The notes: generated by a model not told the origin, from the sequence alone. Shown: positions 18,503 to 28,636, counted from the stretch's first letter. The stretch is 64,000 nucleotides of DNA from Citreicoccus inhibens (GCF_019039035.1 NZ_JAHNZT010000002.1:62001-126000), one strand, 5' to 3'. Translations and numbers: made by a program.

Positions 18503-20020
18503 TCATGGCACCGCGGCGTAGATGACGGCCACCCAATACTGTCCTCGCCCGAAGCGCTTCGAGTCTCCTCGCACCACGCCCACGCCGACCCGGTTGTTGG
18601 TCGCGTCCGCGAGGCTTCGCGAGTCCGGAATCGCGCTCGGATCTCCTACCACGTAGAAGTCCACCGCCGCGGTTCCCGCGTCTGGGAGCACCGCGAAGAC
18701 GCGCTCGTGCAGGGGCGCCTCGCCCGGCTGGGCCGAGGGCTGGTCCAGCTCCAGCGCGCGCTGGGCATGCTGCCGCGCGAGTCGCTCCAGCACCTCACTG
18801 CGCGCCATGGGGGGCAGCTTCAGCGCGCTGCGGTGGCGCATGAGCGTGTCGTATGCGTCCGCGAGCGGATCCGCCGGCTCCGGCGCGCCGGGCGAGGCCG
18901 TGGTGAAGACCTCCGTGACGATGGCCTGTTTGCGCCCGCCAAGCTCTTGGAACGTCACGCCCACGCCCATGAAGTGGAACGCGGGATCCAACAGATTCTT
19001 GCGGTGACCGGGGCTGTGCTCGATGCCGAAGTGCGCCGCGAGCGGTCCCGAGGCCTGGCCCAGATTCTCGCCCGCGCGGATGTAGCGAGAGCCCTGCAGG
19101 CGCGATGTGAGCGAGGAGCCATCCGGCGCCACATGGGCGAAGAAGCCCTCGTGCCCCATGCGCGCGCTGTAGCGCTGCGCCACCTGCTCCAGCGTCGGGT
19201 CAGGGGTCAGCTCCGGCAGTCGGAACGCACGGCGCAGGGCATTCACCCGCTCGTACAGGACGGGGCGGGCGTCCTCGACAGTGGTGGGCTCGCGGGTGGG
19301 CTCGCGGTCGTCGCGTTGCTTGCGAGGCCCCAGGTCGGTGAGGAACAGCGCCGCCACCTCGGGGCCCGCGTCGCCAATGCCCACCACCTCCACGGTGTAG
19401 GTTCCGGGGGCGTTGAACGTGAGGCGCGAGCAGAACGTGGGGCCGCCGTTGGCGCGGGCCAGCAGGCTCGCGCGCTCCACCTCGCCGTCCGGACGGGTGA
19501 CGTAGATTTCGGGCGAGCGCATCGGCGCGCTCCAGCGCGCGCACAGCGTTCGCGCGGCCTTCTCCGCCGTGATGATGCGCGGGAAGGGCTGCAGCTCCAC
19601 TTTGCGGTCCACGAGCAGCAGGACGATGACGGCGCGCGCGTCGTCGAAGGCCACGCCCAGCCCGTAGTGGGAGGCGTGCTCCTCGTTGAAGTCCCTTCGC
19701 GCCTCGAAGGTCTCGATGGCGTGCGCGTGCGCCCAGGCTCGGATGACGAGCGTGCGCGGCGAGGGGTCCGCCGCGCCCGAGTCGCTGACTGCGTCCGTGA
19801 GGGTGAACAGGTCCGGCGCGCCCGTGGGGTAGAGCGTGAGGGCCTCGCGCGCGAGCCTGCGGGCCGCCGCGCCCAGGCTGGGGTCCGGGGCAGGCGCCCG
19901 TCGGCCGATGCGCTCGAACTCGGTCACCACGTGCTCCGAGGCGCGTGCCTCCATCGCCTCCGGGGTGTCCGGCGCGGGCGCCGCGGCGAGCACCGCGCTC
20001 AAGAGCGCCAGTGCAATCAT
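18503..20020 (-). CDS. Secreted CAP-superfamily protein with degenerate extra CAP-like repeats
   Basis: The 505-residue protein has a short signal peptide (MIALALLSAVLAAAPA). The middle part (about residues 245-370) is a canonical bacterial CAP/SCP (YkwD-like) domain, with RAGENLGQ, the HSPGHRKNLLDPAFHFMGVGV motif and a closing VTEVF strand. The last 120 residues repeat the pattern in weaker form (MRHRSALKLPP, RVGVGVVRG, YWVAVIYA), and the first 130 also resemble it (HYGLGVAFDDARAVIVLLL). It thus looks like three CAP units of which one is intact. CAP domains bind lipids or act in envelope processes; the role here is unknown. It overlaps the DciA-like gene by 4 nt. Confidence 0.85.
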   Translation of the reverse strand: MIALALLSAVLAAAPAPDTPEAMEARASEHVVTEFERIGRRAPAPDPSLGAAARRLAREALTLYPTGAPDLFTLTDAVSDSGAADPSPRTLVIRAWAHAHAIETFEARRDFNEEHASHYGLGVAFDDARAVIVLLLVDRKVELQPFPRIITAEKAARTLCARWSAPMRSPEIYVTRPDGEVERASLLARANGGPTFCSRLTFNAPGTYTVEVVGIGDAGPEVAALFLTDLGPRKQRDDREPTREPTTVEDARPVLYERVNALRRAFRLPELTPDPTLEQVAQRYSARMGHEGFFAHVAPDGSSLTSRLQGSRYIRAGENLGQASGPLAAHFGIEHSPGHRKNLLDPAFHFMGVGVTFQELGGRKQAIVTEVFTTASPGAPEPADPLADAYDTLMRHRSALKLPPMARSEVLERLARQHAQRALELDQPSAQPGEAPLHERVFAVLPDAGTAAVDFYVVGDPSAIPDSRSLADATNNRVGVGVVRGDSKRFGRGQYWVAVIYAAVP

Positions 20021-20316
20021 CTCGGCTCCAGCCGGAACGCCAGCGCCGTCACCATGCCCTCGCCCAGCCGCTCATTCAGCCGCGCGCACAGCGACGCTTC
20101 CTCGCGAGTGAGCGCCTGGGCCCACTCCGCGCTCGCCACCGTCAGCACCAGGGTGGTGCCTTCCAGCACATGCGGGGTGCAATGGCGGGCGATGTGGGGC
20201 CCCGCCGCCGCGGTCCAGACGGGGGTCAGCGGACGGGCACGTCCGGATTCTCCGGCGAGGCGCGCCAGGACACGGGGAAGTAGGCTCTCGAGGGACTTCG
20301 GCTCGCTGCTGGCCAT
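20017..20316 (-). CDS. DUF721/DciA-like protein
   Basis: DUF721 (DciA) proteins help load the replicative helicase DnaB in bacteria lacking DnaC. The 99-residue product has the conserved features: the SLESLLPRVLARLA helix, VWTAAAGPHIARHCTP, then LVLTVASAEWAQALTREEASLCARLNERLG. ATG 20316 is preferred because the domain begins at once; an in-frame TTG at 20361 would add 15 residues, and neither has a strong ribosome-binding site. Its stop overlaps the start of the CAP gene (ATGA), implying translational coupling. Confidence 0.8.
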   Translation of the reverse strand: MASSEPKSLESLLPRVLARLAGESGRARPLTPVWTAAAGPHIARHCTPHVLEGTTLVLTVASAEWAQALTREEASLCARLNERLGEGMVTALAFRLEPR

Positions 20317-20420
20317 GCCGGCGCGATCATGGGACGGGAAGTCCCGAAAGCCAACCGACAACCGCGGGGGACGTGCGGGCCGCCGCCCAGGGTCGTCGCG
20401 CGCCGGGCGTTCCGGCGGTA

Positions 20421-22817
20421 ATGTCGCAGCCGGTGTCCCCCTCCACCTCGTCCCTGTCCCCGCTCCGCCTGCTGGCGCCCGTCACGGGTGTCGCGCTCGT
20501 CGTCCTGTGCCTCTCGCTCGGCTGTGCGATGGGGGACGAGGGGACGCCCAAGGTTCCAGGGGGCTCTCCGGTCGGGGGCCCGTGCTCGGTGGATCAGGAC
20601 TGCGGCGACCCCGCGCTGTTCATGTGCAACACGGCGGTGTCTCGGTGCGAGGCTTCGTGCCGTGTGGACGTGGACTGTGGCGCGTCGCGCCGTGGTCAGG
20701 CCGCCTTGCCTCAGTGCGAGGCGAACCCCCTGGGGTGTCGCTGCGACGCGAACCGCTGTGTCGCAGCGCTGTGCACGGCGGATGCGGACTGCAAGGGCGC
20801 CGGGCAGGTTTGTCGCGATGGGCAGTGTGGCGCGGCGCCGGCGCTCTCGCTGGCCACCGCGTGTCACATCGTCCCCGATGTGGTGGTGGGGCGACCGGGT
20901 ACGCCGGTGCGCTTCTCGGTCTGGGTGATGGACGCGGCCGGACAACCCGTGGTGCCGCGCGAGCTGCCGTCCTGGGTGGCGCGCTCCGAGCGGGTGCAGG
21001 GCAGCGGGCAGGGGCTCTCCGCGACCTTCGTGCTGGGCACGCCCGGGGTTGAGTCCGATGCGGTGGGCGTCACGCTCGGCTCGGCCTCCTGCGCCGCGCG
21101 CGTCACGGTGCTGACGCCGAAGATTCCAACGGGCGGGGTTCGCGTGCGCGTGGCGGACGAGCTGACGGGGCGCGCCATCCCCGGCGCCGTGGTGTCCGTG
21201 TCGAACGGACAGGGCGGTGAGCTGGCTCGGGCGATGACGGATGGGGCGGGCCTGACGTGGGTGGCCGCCACGGGCGAGGTGACGGTGTCCGTGTTCCACC
21301 CGGACTTCGGCTACCTGACCGTCGCGGGCTACGACACGCAGGGGCTGCGCGACCTGGTGCTCCCGCTGCGCCGCAACCCCCGAGACACCTATGGCGGGGC
21401 GCGGGGCGTTGTCCCCGACGTGGTGTTTCCGTTCGCTGAGGCGACGCCGCTGTTGGCGATGGGGCTGACGGGGCTGTCCGCGCCGGGGCTGCCCGCGGAG
21501 GTGGATCCGGTGCAGCTCCTGGGGCCGGCGCGGGCCGCCAGCGCGAGCAGCGTGCTCGACTCATTGCCGCAGGGCGGCTTCGTCATGGGCTCGCCCGGCG
21601 AGCCTCCCGAGGTGCGCGCGCCAGGTGTCGCGGGCGTGTGCGACGCCTCCCTCGCCGGCGTCCTGTTCCCCGAGGAGGCGGTCCGGGCTGGGGCGTGCGG
21701 CACGCGCACGGGCTGGGCGCTGACGGGGCAGGTGCCCCGCGCCGAGGTGCTGGGGAACCTGCTGAGTCCGGCGGCGGATCCGCTCGCGCTGCTCATCCGC
21801 GCGCTGCCTGCCGCCTCGCGGTTCCACTCCACCGTGGTGCGCGACGTGCAGTTCCGGGTCGTGCCCACGCCGGGGGCCGGCACGGACTCGCCCGACATGA
21901 GCGACGTGTCGCACTTCGCGCGGGTGTCGTACCCCTTCCAGCAGGTGCCTCTGGCGTTCCCCTTCGTGGTGCGCTTCCCGCCGCTGCCTCGCGTGCGCGG
22001 CGCCTATTTGGACCGCGCGTTCGCGCTCGCCACGGTGACGGCGCCGGGGCGGGGCATGGTGCCGGTGGGAATGGGCGCGGCGCTGAATCGCGCGCCGGTC
22101 GATCCGAACACCGATGCCCAGGAGGGGCTGTCTGGCCCGGGGTTGGTGCGCCTGCGCATGGCGCCCGCGCACCATGGTCTGGAGGGACAGCCGTACCGGC
22201 TCGTCGCCATGGCCTCATCCGATGAGGTGCTGGGACAGGGCACGGCGGGCTCCGCCACCAGCACCTTGCTGGCCCCGTTGGAGGCGCCTCGGTTCGACCC
22301 CTCGGGGACTCGCCCGGTGGCGCTGGGGATGGACTTCCTCGCCCCTCCCGAGGGCGCGCTCTACAACGGCACCCTCGGGAAGACGGGCGGCTTGGAGGCA
22401 CGCGAGCTGCGGCTGGGTACCCCCGTGGAGGGGGCCACCTTGCTCCGGGCCATCTTCACCAATCGCGCGGGCCAGCGGTGGACGGTGCTGATGGATCCGC
22501 GTCGCGCGGCGCAGGGTGTCCGGCTGCCTCGCCCGCCGGGGGAGTTTGAGGACCGCACGTTCTGGGGGGACCTGCCCGCCAGCGCCGCGAACTTCGCCTT
22601 GCATGCCCTGGTCGTGCGCGGGCCCGAGGGGGCGGCACTGGGTGCGTCCGCGCTGGCCGAGGCGGATGGCTCCGACCTGGAGCGTCTGCCGGAGCTCACT
22701 CAAGCCCTCTCCACCCTCGACTATGGCGTCACGGCGACAGTGATGGGGGCAGGCTTGGCGGTGGCGCCTTCCACGGACCTCGTCCCGGTCCCCTCGACTT
22801 CGGAGGCGCAGCCATGA
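20421..22817 (+). CDS. Cys-rich lipoprotein with carboxypeptidase-regulatory-like domain
   Basis: A 798-residue predicted lipoprotein: a hydrophobic segment ends in the lipobox LSLGC at about residue 35. Residues 50-140 form three short Cys-rich repeats of the kind CSVDQDC...C...C, common in myxobacterial surface proteins. About residues 235-315 look like a carboxypeptidase-regulatory-like beta-sandwich ([40 protein letters not shown]). The remaining 470 residues are beta-rich without a known fold. ATG 20421 has no clear ribosome-binding site. Expected on the cell envelope; function unknown. Confidence 0.8.
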   Translation: MSQPVSPSTSSLSPLRLLAPVTGVALVVLCLSLGCAMGDEGTPKVPGGSPVGGPCSVDQDCGDPALFMCNTAVSRCEASCRVDVDCGASRRGQAALPQCEANPLGCRCDANRCVAALCTADADCKGAGQVCRDGQCGAAPALSLATACHIVPDVVVGRPGTPVRFSVWVMDAAGQPVVPRELPSWVARSERVQGSGQGLSATFVLGTPGVESDAVGVTLGSASCAARVTVLTPKIPTGGVRVRVADELTGRAIPGAVVSVSNGQGGELARAMTDGAGLTWVAATGEVTVSVFHPDFGYLTVAGYDTQGLRDLVLPLRRNPRDTYGGARGVVPDVVFPFAEATPLLAMGLTGLSAPGLPAEVDPVQLLGPARAASASSVLDSLPQGGFVMGSPGEPPEVRAPGVAGVCDASLAGVLFPEEAVRAGACGTRTGWALTGQVPRAEVLGNLLSPAADPLALLIRALPAASRFHSTVVRDVQFRVVPTPGAGTDSPDMSDVSHFARVSYPFQQVPLAFPFVVRFPPLPRVRGAYLDRAFALATVTAPGRGMVPVGMGAALNRAPVDPNTDAQEGLSGPGLVRLRMAPAHHGLEGQPYRLVAMASSDEVLGQGTAGSATSTLLAPLEAPRFDPSGTRPVALGMDFLAPPEGALYNGTLGKTGGLEARELRLGTPVEGATLLRAIFTNRAGQRWTVLMDPRRAAQGVRLPRPPGEFEDRTFWGDLPASAANFALHALVVRGPEGAALGASALAEADGSDLERLPELTQALSTLDYGVTATVMGAGLAVAPSTDLVPVPSTSEAQP

Positions 22818-22915
22818 CGTGGCGGGTCGTCCGTCCTTCGCCGCCGCCTCCTTTTCCCGACGCGCGGGGTGAGGCTCGCTTTCAAGATTTGCCGGGTGAT
22901 AGCGTCAAGCCCGGT

Positions 22916-23794
22916 ATGGTGCAGAAGGAGACGGTCATCACCGTCATCTCCAAGATCTCCGAGCGGCCGGTCAATTTGGACGCGGCGCTGGTGGTCATCT
23001 ACGGCCTGGACCTGGGTCGCAAGCACGACCTGGCGCGCGAGGAGACGCTCATCGGGCGCTCGTCGAAGGCGGACATCCAGATCGATCAGGAGTCGGTGAG
23101 CCGCAACCACGCGAGCATCCGCAACACGCGCGACGGTGTGCGCATCCAGGACCTGGGCTCGACGAACGGGACGTTCATCAACGACGAGCCGGCGGCCACG
23201 CCGCGCGAGCTGCGCAACGGCGACCTGGTGAAGATTGGCCGCACCATCTTCAAGTACATCGCGGGCGGCAACATCGAGGCGGCGTACCACGACGAGATCT
23301 ACCGGCTGACCACGATGGACGGCCTCACGCAGATCTACAACCGCCGCTACTTCGACGAGCAGCTGGAGCGCGAGCTGTCTCGCAGCCGGCGCTACGAGCG
23401 CGTGCTGTCGCTCGTGCTGATGGACATCGACCACTTCAAGGCGGTGAACGACACGTTCGGCCACCTGGCAGGGGACTCGGTGTTGAAGCAGCTGGCGTCC
23501 ACCGTTCGCACGAAGATCCGCCGCGAGGACGTCTTCGCGCGCTACGGCGGCGAGGAGTTCGGGATCCTCCTGCCCGAGGTATCGCTGAGCGGCGCGCGCC
23601 AGCTGGCCGAGAAGGTGCGGCTGCTGGTGGAGAATCAGCGCTTCGAGTTCGACAAGCAGCCCATCCCCGTCACGGTGTCGCTGGGCGTGTCCGTGCTGGA
23701 GCCGCACCACCGCGAGCCCATGGACCTGGTGCGCACGGCGGATGAGCGGCTCTACGAAGCGAAGCAGGGCGGCCGTAACCGCTCCTGCGGCTGA
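22916..23794 (+). CDS. FHA-domain diguanylate cyclase (GGDEF)
   Basis: A 292-residue cytoplasmic protein. The FHA domain (residues 30-110) has a complete phosphothreonine-binding set: IGRSS, SRNHASI and GSTNGTF. The GGDEF domain (125-290) carries the active-site motif as GGEEF and an intact inhibitory site RRED five residues before it, so it should make c-di-GMP and be product-inhibited. The output is probably tuned by a phosphoprotein bound to FHA. ATG 22916 is taken because residues before it are Pro-rich and not domain-like; an ATG at 22814 overlaps the stop of the preceding lipoprotein gene. It ends 6 bp from the convergent acyltransferase gene. Confidence 0.9.
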   Translation: MVQKETVITVISKISERPVNLDAALVVIYGLDLGRKHDLAREETLIGRSSKADIQIDQESVSRNHASIRNTRDGVRIQDLGSTNGTFINDEPAATPRELRNGDLVKIGRTIFKYIAGGNIEAAYHDEIYRLTTMDGLTQIYNRRYFDEQLERELSRSRRYERVLSLVLMDIDHFKAVNDTFGHLAGDSVLKQLASTVRTKIRREDVFARYGGEEFGILLPEVSLSGARQLAEKVRLLVENQRFEFDKQPIPVTVSLGVSVLEPHHREPMDLVRTADERLYEAKQGGRNRSCG

Positions 23795-23800
23795 CGGACT

Positions 23801-25675
23801 TCACCCCGCGAACACGGAGCGGCGCTCGCGCAGCAGGGCTTGGATCATCCCCTGGATGGACTCGCGCGTGCGCTCGGTGAGGCGCTGCACCTCGCCCAGG
23901 TCCTCCGCGGACTCGGGCGCCAGGTCTCCCAGGTCGATGGGCTCACCGAACCGGATGCTCCACTTGGCGGGCAGTGGCAGCGGGCCGGGCATGAGCGGCA
24001 GGTAGGGCAGCCCCAGGAAGCTGGCGGGGATGCGGCCCAGCAGCGGCGACGTCTCCTCCGCGCCCACGATGGCCACGGGGACGATGGGCGCCCCCGTGCG
24101 CAGCGCCAGCTTCACGAAGCCGCCGCGCCCGAAGCGCTTCAGGCGATAGCGCTCCGCGAAGGGCTTGCTCAGGCCCTGGTAGCCCTCGGGGAAGACGACC
24201 ACGGGGCGCTGCTCGTCGAGCAGGCGCAGCGCGTTCTCCGGACAGGCGCGCACGGCGCCCAGCCGGTTGAACAGGGTGCCCAGCACCGGCGCGTGGAAGA
24301 CTTGATCCTCCACCAGCCAGCGCGGCTCGCGCAGATCCGGCCGCTCCCGGGTGATGGCCTGCGCCATCACCAGCCCGTCATAGGGCAGGGCGCCGGAGTG
24401 ATTGGCCACCAGGATGGCCGCGCCCGAGGGCACCATCTCCGCGCCCTGCACGGACACGCGCCAGTACGGGCCATAGAGGAAGTCGAGCACCGGCTGGAGG
24501 TTTTCCACCAGCGCGGCGTCCTTGCCGTACTCGTCCACGCGCGTGCCACCGCTGGCGCCGAGCCCGGTGCGAACGGCCTCCACGAGCCCCTGCATGGCGC
24601 CCATGGCGCGTCCCAGTCCCTCGCTCGCGAGCGCCTGGCCGGCGATCTCCCGCGCCAGCGCGAACATTCCGCCGGCGCGGGAGGGGGGCGGACGCTCTGG
24701 CTCGGTGCCGAACTCGCCCGCGGAGAACGACTCCGCCTGCGCGCCCTCCACGGGAGGCACGAGCGACAGGGACGAGCGACGCTGCGGCGGGAACTCGTCC
24801 CGCGTGACGCTGGCCGTCAGCTCCAGCTCCTGCTCCATCGCGGCGACTTCCTCGGAGGTGGGGAGCGGCTCCTCATCGTCCGCGTCGGCGTTCAGGCCCC
24901 ACGCGTCGTGGCCCCACGCGTCCTCGTCGTCCTCGTCCTCGAGGTGACCTTCGTACTCGTCCGAGGACAGCGGGGCGCGGCTGTCGGCGCCGCGCTCCAG
25001 GGGGCCTCGGCTGGCGTGCTGCTCCAGCACCTCGTCCACCGCGGGCCCTCCCGCCGCGCCCGCGACCTGGGCGGCGACGGTGGCGGCCAGCTCCCGCGCC
25101 CGGTGCGGGCTCGTGCCGGAGTCCTGGTCCAACACCTCGCGTACGGCGGCCTCGGCCATGCCCGCCGCCAGCTCCGTGGCCAGCACGCGGTCCACGTCCT
25201 GGTTGGCTTCCTCGCGCCCCTGGAGCGCCTCGTCCACGGCGGCCGCGGCGGCGGCCTCGGCCACCTCGGCGGCGAGCGCCTCCGTCAGCGCGCGGTCCAC
25301 GCGGCGATTCTCCGCGGTGCGCTGGGCCGCGTCGTCCGCCATGACGGGGGGGCGCGCGGGTGGGGTGGTGCGAGGCGTGACGGGCGCCGCAGGCTCGCGC
25401 AGGGGCATGGCCTCATCGGCGATGGGCTCCGGCGCGACGGGCGGAGCCGCCTTCTCGCGCGCCTTCGCGCTGGCCTTCTTCGCGGAGGCCGCGGGGGGCT
25501 GACGGGACTTCGTCGCCTTGGCCGCCGCGGCCTGCTTCGGAGGTTTGCCCGAGGCCTTCGCCTTCTTCGCCGCGGGCTTCTTCTCCTCGGCGGGCTTGCG
25601 TGCGTCCGTGGCCTCCGGCTGGCGGGAGGCCGCGCCGCGCTGGAACGGATCATTCCCGAGGACACCCTTCGCCAT
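23801..25675 (-). CDS. 1-acylglycerol-phosphate-acyltransferase-like protein with long Ala/Lys-rich N-terminal region
   Basis: The C-terminal 230 residues of the 624-residue product are a lysophospholipid acyltransferase domain: VANHSGALPYDG (acyltransferase His...Asp block), VVVFPEGYQG (block III) and APIVPVAIVGAEE. The first 330 residues are unusual: a Lys/Ala/Pro-rich segment (30-90) resembling histone-H1-like tails. Three related Ala-rich repeats follow (from VDRALTEALAAEVAEA, VDRVLATELAAGMAEA and ARELAATVAAQVAGA, each ending VxEALQ/VLxQ), then an acidic stretch. It starts 3 bp after the epimerase stop codon, so the two are co-transcribed. Likely a membrane-lipid or storage-lipid enzyme; substrate not readable. 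Confidence 0.85.
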   Translation of the reverse strand: MAKGVLGNDPFQRGAASRQPEATDARKPAEEKKPAAKKAKASGKPPKQAAAAKATKSRQPPAASAKKASAKAREKAAPPVAPEPIADEAMPLREPAAPVTPRTTPPARPPVMADDAAQRTAENRRVDRALTEALAAEVAEAAAAAAVDEALQGREEANQDVDRVLATELAAGMAEAAVREVLDQDSGTSPHRARELAATVAAQVAGAAGGPAVDEVLEQHASRGPLERGADSRAPLSSDEYEGHLEDEDDEDAWGHDAWGLNADADDEEPLPTSEEVAAMEQELELTASVTRDEFPPQRRSSLSLVPPVEGAQAESFSAGEFGTEPERPPPSRAGGMFALAREIAGQALASEGLGRAMGAMQGLVEAVRTGLGASGGTRVDEYGKDAALVENLQPVLDFLYGPYWRVSVQGAEMVPSGAAILVANHSGALPYDGLVMAQAITRERPDLREPRWLVEDQVFHAPVLGTLFNRLGAVRACPENALRLLDEQRPVVVFPEGYQGLSKPFAERYRLKRFGRGGFVKLALRTGAPIVPVAIVGAEETSPLLGRIPASFLGLPYLPLMPGPLPLPAKWSIRFGEPIDLGDLAPESAEDLGEVQRLTERTRESIQGMIQALLRERRSVFAG

Positions 25676-25678
25676 GAC

Positions 25679-26641
25679 TCAGCTCCTCCTCAACGCCGCA
25701 GCGGCATCCCTGACGTGGTGGACGGGGACGAAGCCCAGCGCCGACTCGGCGCGCTCTCCATCCGCGACCCAGGAGTAATGCATGTAGTCGAGCAGGGCCA
25801 CCGGCAACGTCGCCGCGCCCGCCATGTCCAGTGCGTGAAGCGCGGCCCGGAACATCGGGCCGGGCAGGGGGAGCGGGCGGGCACCCGCCTGACGGATGAG
25901 GCCGGACAGCGGCAGCACACCGCGCCCCACGATGTTGAACGCGCCGGACGCGTTCGCCCGCAGCGCCAGGTGGAGCGCCCGCGCGGCGTCCTCCGCGTGC
26001 AGCGCCTGCCACAGCGGATCGTACCCCAGCAGGGTGGGCACCACCGCGCGCGACAGCAAGCGCGCGACGGGGTTGTCCACGTCGCTGCCGAGCAACGGCG
26101 CGAAGCGCAGCACCAGCGTGCGCGTGTCGGGGTGTCGCTCGCGGAAGGCCATGACCTGGCCCTCGACTTCGACCTTGTCGTTGATGAATCGACTGTGGGG
26201 GCAGCCCTGGAGCGGGGCTTCCTCCCGCAGCAGGGCGGGGTTGTTGCCCCGCGCGCCGTACGCGGCCGTCAGCGAGGGCACCACCAGCCGGGGCAGCCGC
26301 GCGCGCCCGGCCGCCGTGAGCACATTCATGGTGCCCACGACCTCCAGTTCGTGCGCCATCGAGCCACTGCGGATGGGGCCGAAGAGGAAGGCCAGGTGAT
26401 AGAGCGCGTCCACCGCGTGCTCGGTGAGGGCGTCGGTCAGCTCGCCCTCCGCGTCGTGCCGGGTGAGGTCCACGCGGTGGAACTCGACCTTGTCGCCCGC
26501 GGGCTTCGCCACGTCGAGCACGACGATGCGCTCGACGTTCGGGTCGCGCTCCAGCAACGGGAGCAGCAGCTTGCCGAATTCGCCACTGGCGCCCGTCACG
26601 GCGACGCGCATCGGGCCCTTGTCTGCTCGTGTCACGTCCAT
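25679..26641 (-). CDS. NAD-dependent epimerase/dehydratase-family protein (extended SDR)
   Basis: The 320-residue product has the Rossmann motif VAVTGASGEFGKLL at residue 13 and the typical strand after it (VERIVVLDVAKP). The canonical YxxxK is not obvious: the SRFINDKVEVEGQV segment lies where it is expected, with Phe in place of Tyr. Catalytic activity as an ordinary epimerase is therefore uncertain, and it may be an atypical SDR. ATG 26641 lacks a ribosome-binding site; the in-frame ATG 26611 has AAGG 5 nt upstream and may be the true start. It is followed by the acyltransferase gene in the same unit and is divergent from mutL. Confidence 0.8.
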   Translation of the reverse strand: MDVTRADKGPMRVAVTGASGEFGKLLLPLLERDPNVERIVVLDVAKPAGDKVEFHRVDLTRHDAEGELTDALTEHAVDALYHLAFLFGPIRSGSMAHELEVVGTMNVLTAAGRARLPRLVVPSLTAAYGARGNNPALLREEAPLQGCPHSRFINDKVEVEGQVMAFRERHPDTRTLVLRFAPLLGSDVDNPVARLLSRAVVPTLLGYDPLWQALHAEDAARALHLALRANASGAFNIVGRGVLPLSGLIRQAGARPLPLPGPMFRAALHALDMAGAATLPVALLDYMHYSWVADGERAESALGFVPVHHVRDAAAALRRS

Positions 26642-26743
26642 ACGCGGGTCCAGGTGTTAGCCCAGACGCCCGGGAATGTCAGCCCACTGCGTCATGGATG
26701 CGCTGGACAACGCCCTCCGGGTGGCGGAGGGTGGACGGTTGCC

Positions 26744-28570
26744 ATGTCCCGCATCGCGCGCCTGAGCGACGTGCTCATCAACAAGATTGCCGCCGGCGAG
26801 GTGGTCGAGCGACCCGCCTCGGTGGTGAAGGAGCTGTGCGAGAACTCCATCGACGCGGGGGCTCGGACCCTCCGCGTGGAGCTGGAGGGCGGGGGGCTGG
26901 GGCGCATCACCGTCTCGGATGACGGCCACGGCATGGGCCGCGAGGACGCCATGCTCTGCCTGGAGCGCCACGCCACCAGCAAGCTGCGCGAGCTGGACGA
27001 CCTGTTCCGCATCGACTCCATGGGCTTCCGGGGCGAGGCGGTGCCGGCCATCGCCTCCGTGTCCCGCTTCACGCTGCACACCGCGGAGCCGGGCGCGCTG
27101 GTGGGCACGCGCGTGACGGTGGAGGGCGGCGGCCCGGCGGTGGTGGAGGACGCGCCGCCTCGGGTGGGCACGGTCATCAGCGTGGAGGACCTGTTCTTCA
27201 ACGTGCCCGCGCGCCGCAAGTTCATGCGCAAGGGCGACACGGAGCTGAAGCACGCCGAGGAGGCGGCCATGCGGCTGGCGCTCGCCTACCCGGACGTGGC
27301 CATCTTCGTCACGCACGAGGGCAACGCGCTGTTCACCAGCGCCGCGTCCGGCAGCGACCCGCGCGACCGCATCGCCGAGGTGCTGGGCCCCGCGTCGCAT
27401 CCGCACCTGTTCCCCGTGGAGGAGCGGCGGCTGGGCGTGACAGTCACCGGCTACATCGCCTCGCCCGAGTACACGCTGCCCAACGCGCGAGGGCTCTACA
27501 CCTTCGTGAACCGACGCTACGTGCGCGACCGTGGCCTCATCAGCTGCGTGCAGCGGCCCTTCCAGGACTTCCTGCCCGCGGGCCGGCAGCCCGTGGTGGT
27601 GCTGCAGATCGACGTGGATCCGCGCGCGGTGGACGTCAACGTGCATCCCCAGAAGCAGGAGGTTCGCTTCTCGGATGCGCGCGGGGTGCAGGACACCATC
27701 GGCGCGGCGCTCACGCGGGTGCTGCGCGCGGCGCCCTGGTTGGGCGCGGCGGGGCAGGAGGGGGCCGCGCAGCCGCAGGACGCCGCGCACTACGCGCTCG
27801 CAGTGGAGCGCTTCCTCACCCGGGCCCAGGAGGCTACGTGGGGCGCGCCGCTGCCCACGGTGATGGATGCGCCCTCGGTGCCGTCGAGCCCGCAGGCCGG
27901 TCCTTTCGCGGGCGGCTTGGGCGGCTTGCCGCTCGGGCGCGCCCCCGCGTTCGGCGAGGCCCAGCCTCAACTCAACGAGGCGCCACCTCCCGGGTACTTC
28001 GGCGCGCTGCGGCCCCTGGGCCTGCTGGGCGGGCGCTTCCACGTGTGCGAGGGACCGGGCGGAACGCTCGTGGTCCTGGATCCGCACGCGGCGCTGGAGC
28101 GCGCGCGGTTGACGTCCTACCTGCGCCTCTTGGACACCTCGAAGCCCCCGGCGCCTTCGTTGTTCGGCACCACGGTGGACCTGTCGCTGGCGGCGGCCCG
28201 GTCGCTCGTGGAGGGCCGCGACGCGCTCGCGCGGCTGGGGGTGGACGTGGAGCCCTTCGGCGGCACGGCGGTGGCGCTGAAGACGGTGCCGGCCGGTCTG
28301 GAGGGGACGGAGCCGCGCGCGCTGCTGGAGGCGCTCGCGCGGGCCCTGCCGCCCCCGGGCGGCGAGCTGGATGCCGTGTCGCTGGCCGAGGCCGTGCGGG
28401 TGATGGCGTGCCATGCCGCGCGCCGCGCCACCACCACGCCGCTGACGGACGCGCAGCTGCGCGCGTTGCTGGGCGAGCTGGACAAGGCGGACTTCACGCC
28501 CCCGTGCACGCACGGCACGGTGGTGGTGCTGGAGATGCCGCTCCTGGAGCTGGAGCGCCGCGCCCGCTGA
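26744..28570 (+). CDS. mutL: DNA mismatch repair protein MutL
   Basis: MutL couples MutS mismatch recognition to downstream repair. The 608-residue protein has the GHKL ATPase signatures: NKIAAGEVVERP, SIDAGA, DDGHGM and FRGEAVPAIASV, followed by the transducer domain. A Pro/Gly-rich linker (about 375-410) leads to the C-terminal dimerisation domain. The metal motif of endonuclease-type MutL is only partly kept: DPHAALER in place of DQHAxxE, without the second Glu, so nicking activity is doubtful. ATG 26744 begins exactly at the conserved MSRIARLSD N-terminus; GGAGGG lies upstream. No mutS is present in the window. Confidence 0.95.
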   Translation: MSRIARLSDVLINKIAAGEVVERPASVVKELCENSIDAGARTLRVELEGGGLGRITVSDDGHGMGREDAMLCLERHATSKLRELDDLFRIDSMGFRGEAVPAIASVSRFTLHTAEPGALVGTRVTVEGGGPAVVEDAPPRVGTVISVEDLFFNVPARRKFMRKGDTELKHAEEAAMRLALAYPDVAIFVTHEGNALFTSAASGSDPRDRIAEVLGPASHPHLFPVEERRLGVTVTGYIASPEYTLPNARGLYTFVNRRYVRDRGLISCVQRPFQDFLPAGRQPVVVLQIDVDPRAVDVNVHPQKQEVRFSDARGVQDTIGAALTRVLRAAPWLGAAGQEGAAQPQDAAHYALAVERFLTRAQEATWGAPLPTVMDAPSVPSSPQAGPFAGGLGGLPLGRAPAFGEAQPQLNEAPPPGYFGALRPLGLLGGRFHVCEGPGGTLVVLDPHAALERARLTSYLRLLDTSKPPAPSLFGTTVDLSLAAARSLVEGRDALARLGVDVEPFGGTAVALKTVPAGLEGTEPRALLEALARALPPPGGELDAVSLAEAVRVMACHAARRATTTPLTDAQLRALLGELDKADFTPPCTHGTVVVLEMPLLELERRAR

Positions 28571-28608
28571 GAACCCCAGGCGTGTCGCGCCCTTGCGCGC
28601 CCGGAAAG

Positions 28609-28636
28609 TTGACGCGTGGGAGGTCGCTGTTACGGT
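28609..28636 (+). promoter_or_regulatory. Sigma-70-type promoter
   Basis: TTGACG (28609-28614) and TACGGT (28631-28636) are 16 bp apart. A start near 28643 gives a leader of about 50 nt for the small gene at 28694. Confidence 0.55.

Noticed and set aside
23840-26743. Very long plus-strand open frame ahead of mutL
   Set aside because: It is antisense to the acyltransferase and epimerase genes; its His/Arg/Leu-rich translation has no domain. True MutL begins at the conserved MSRIARL at 26744.
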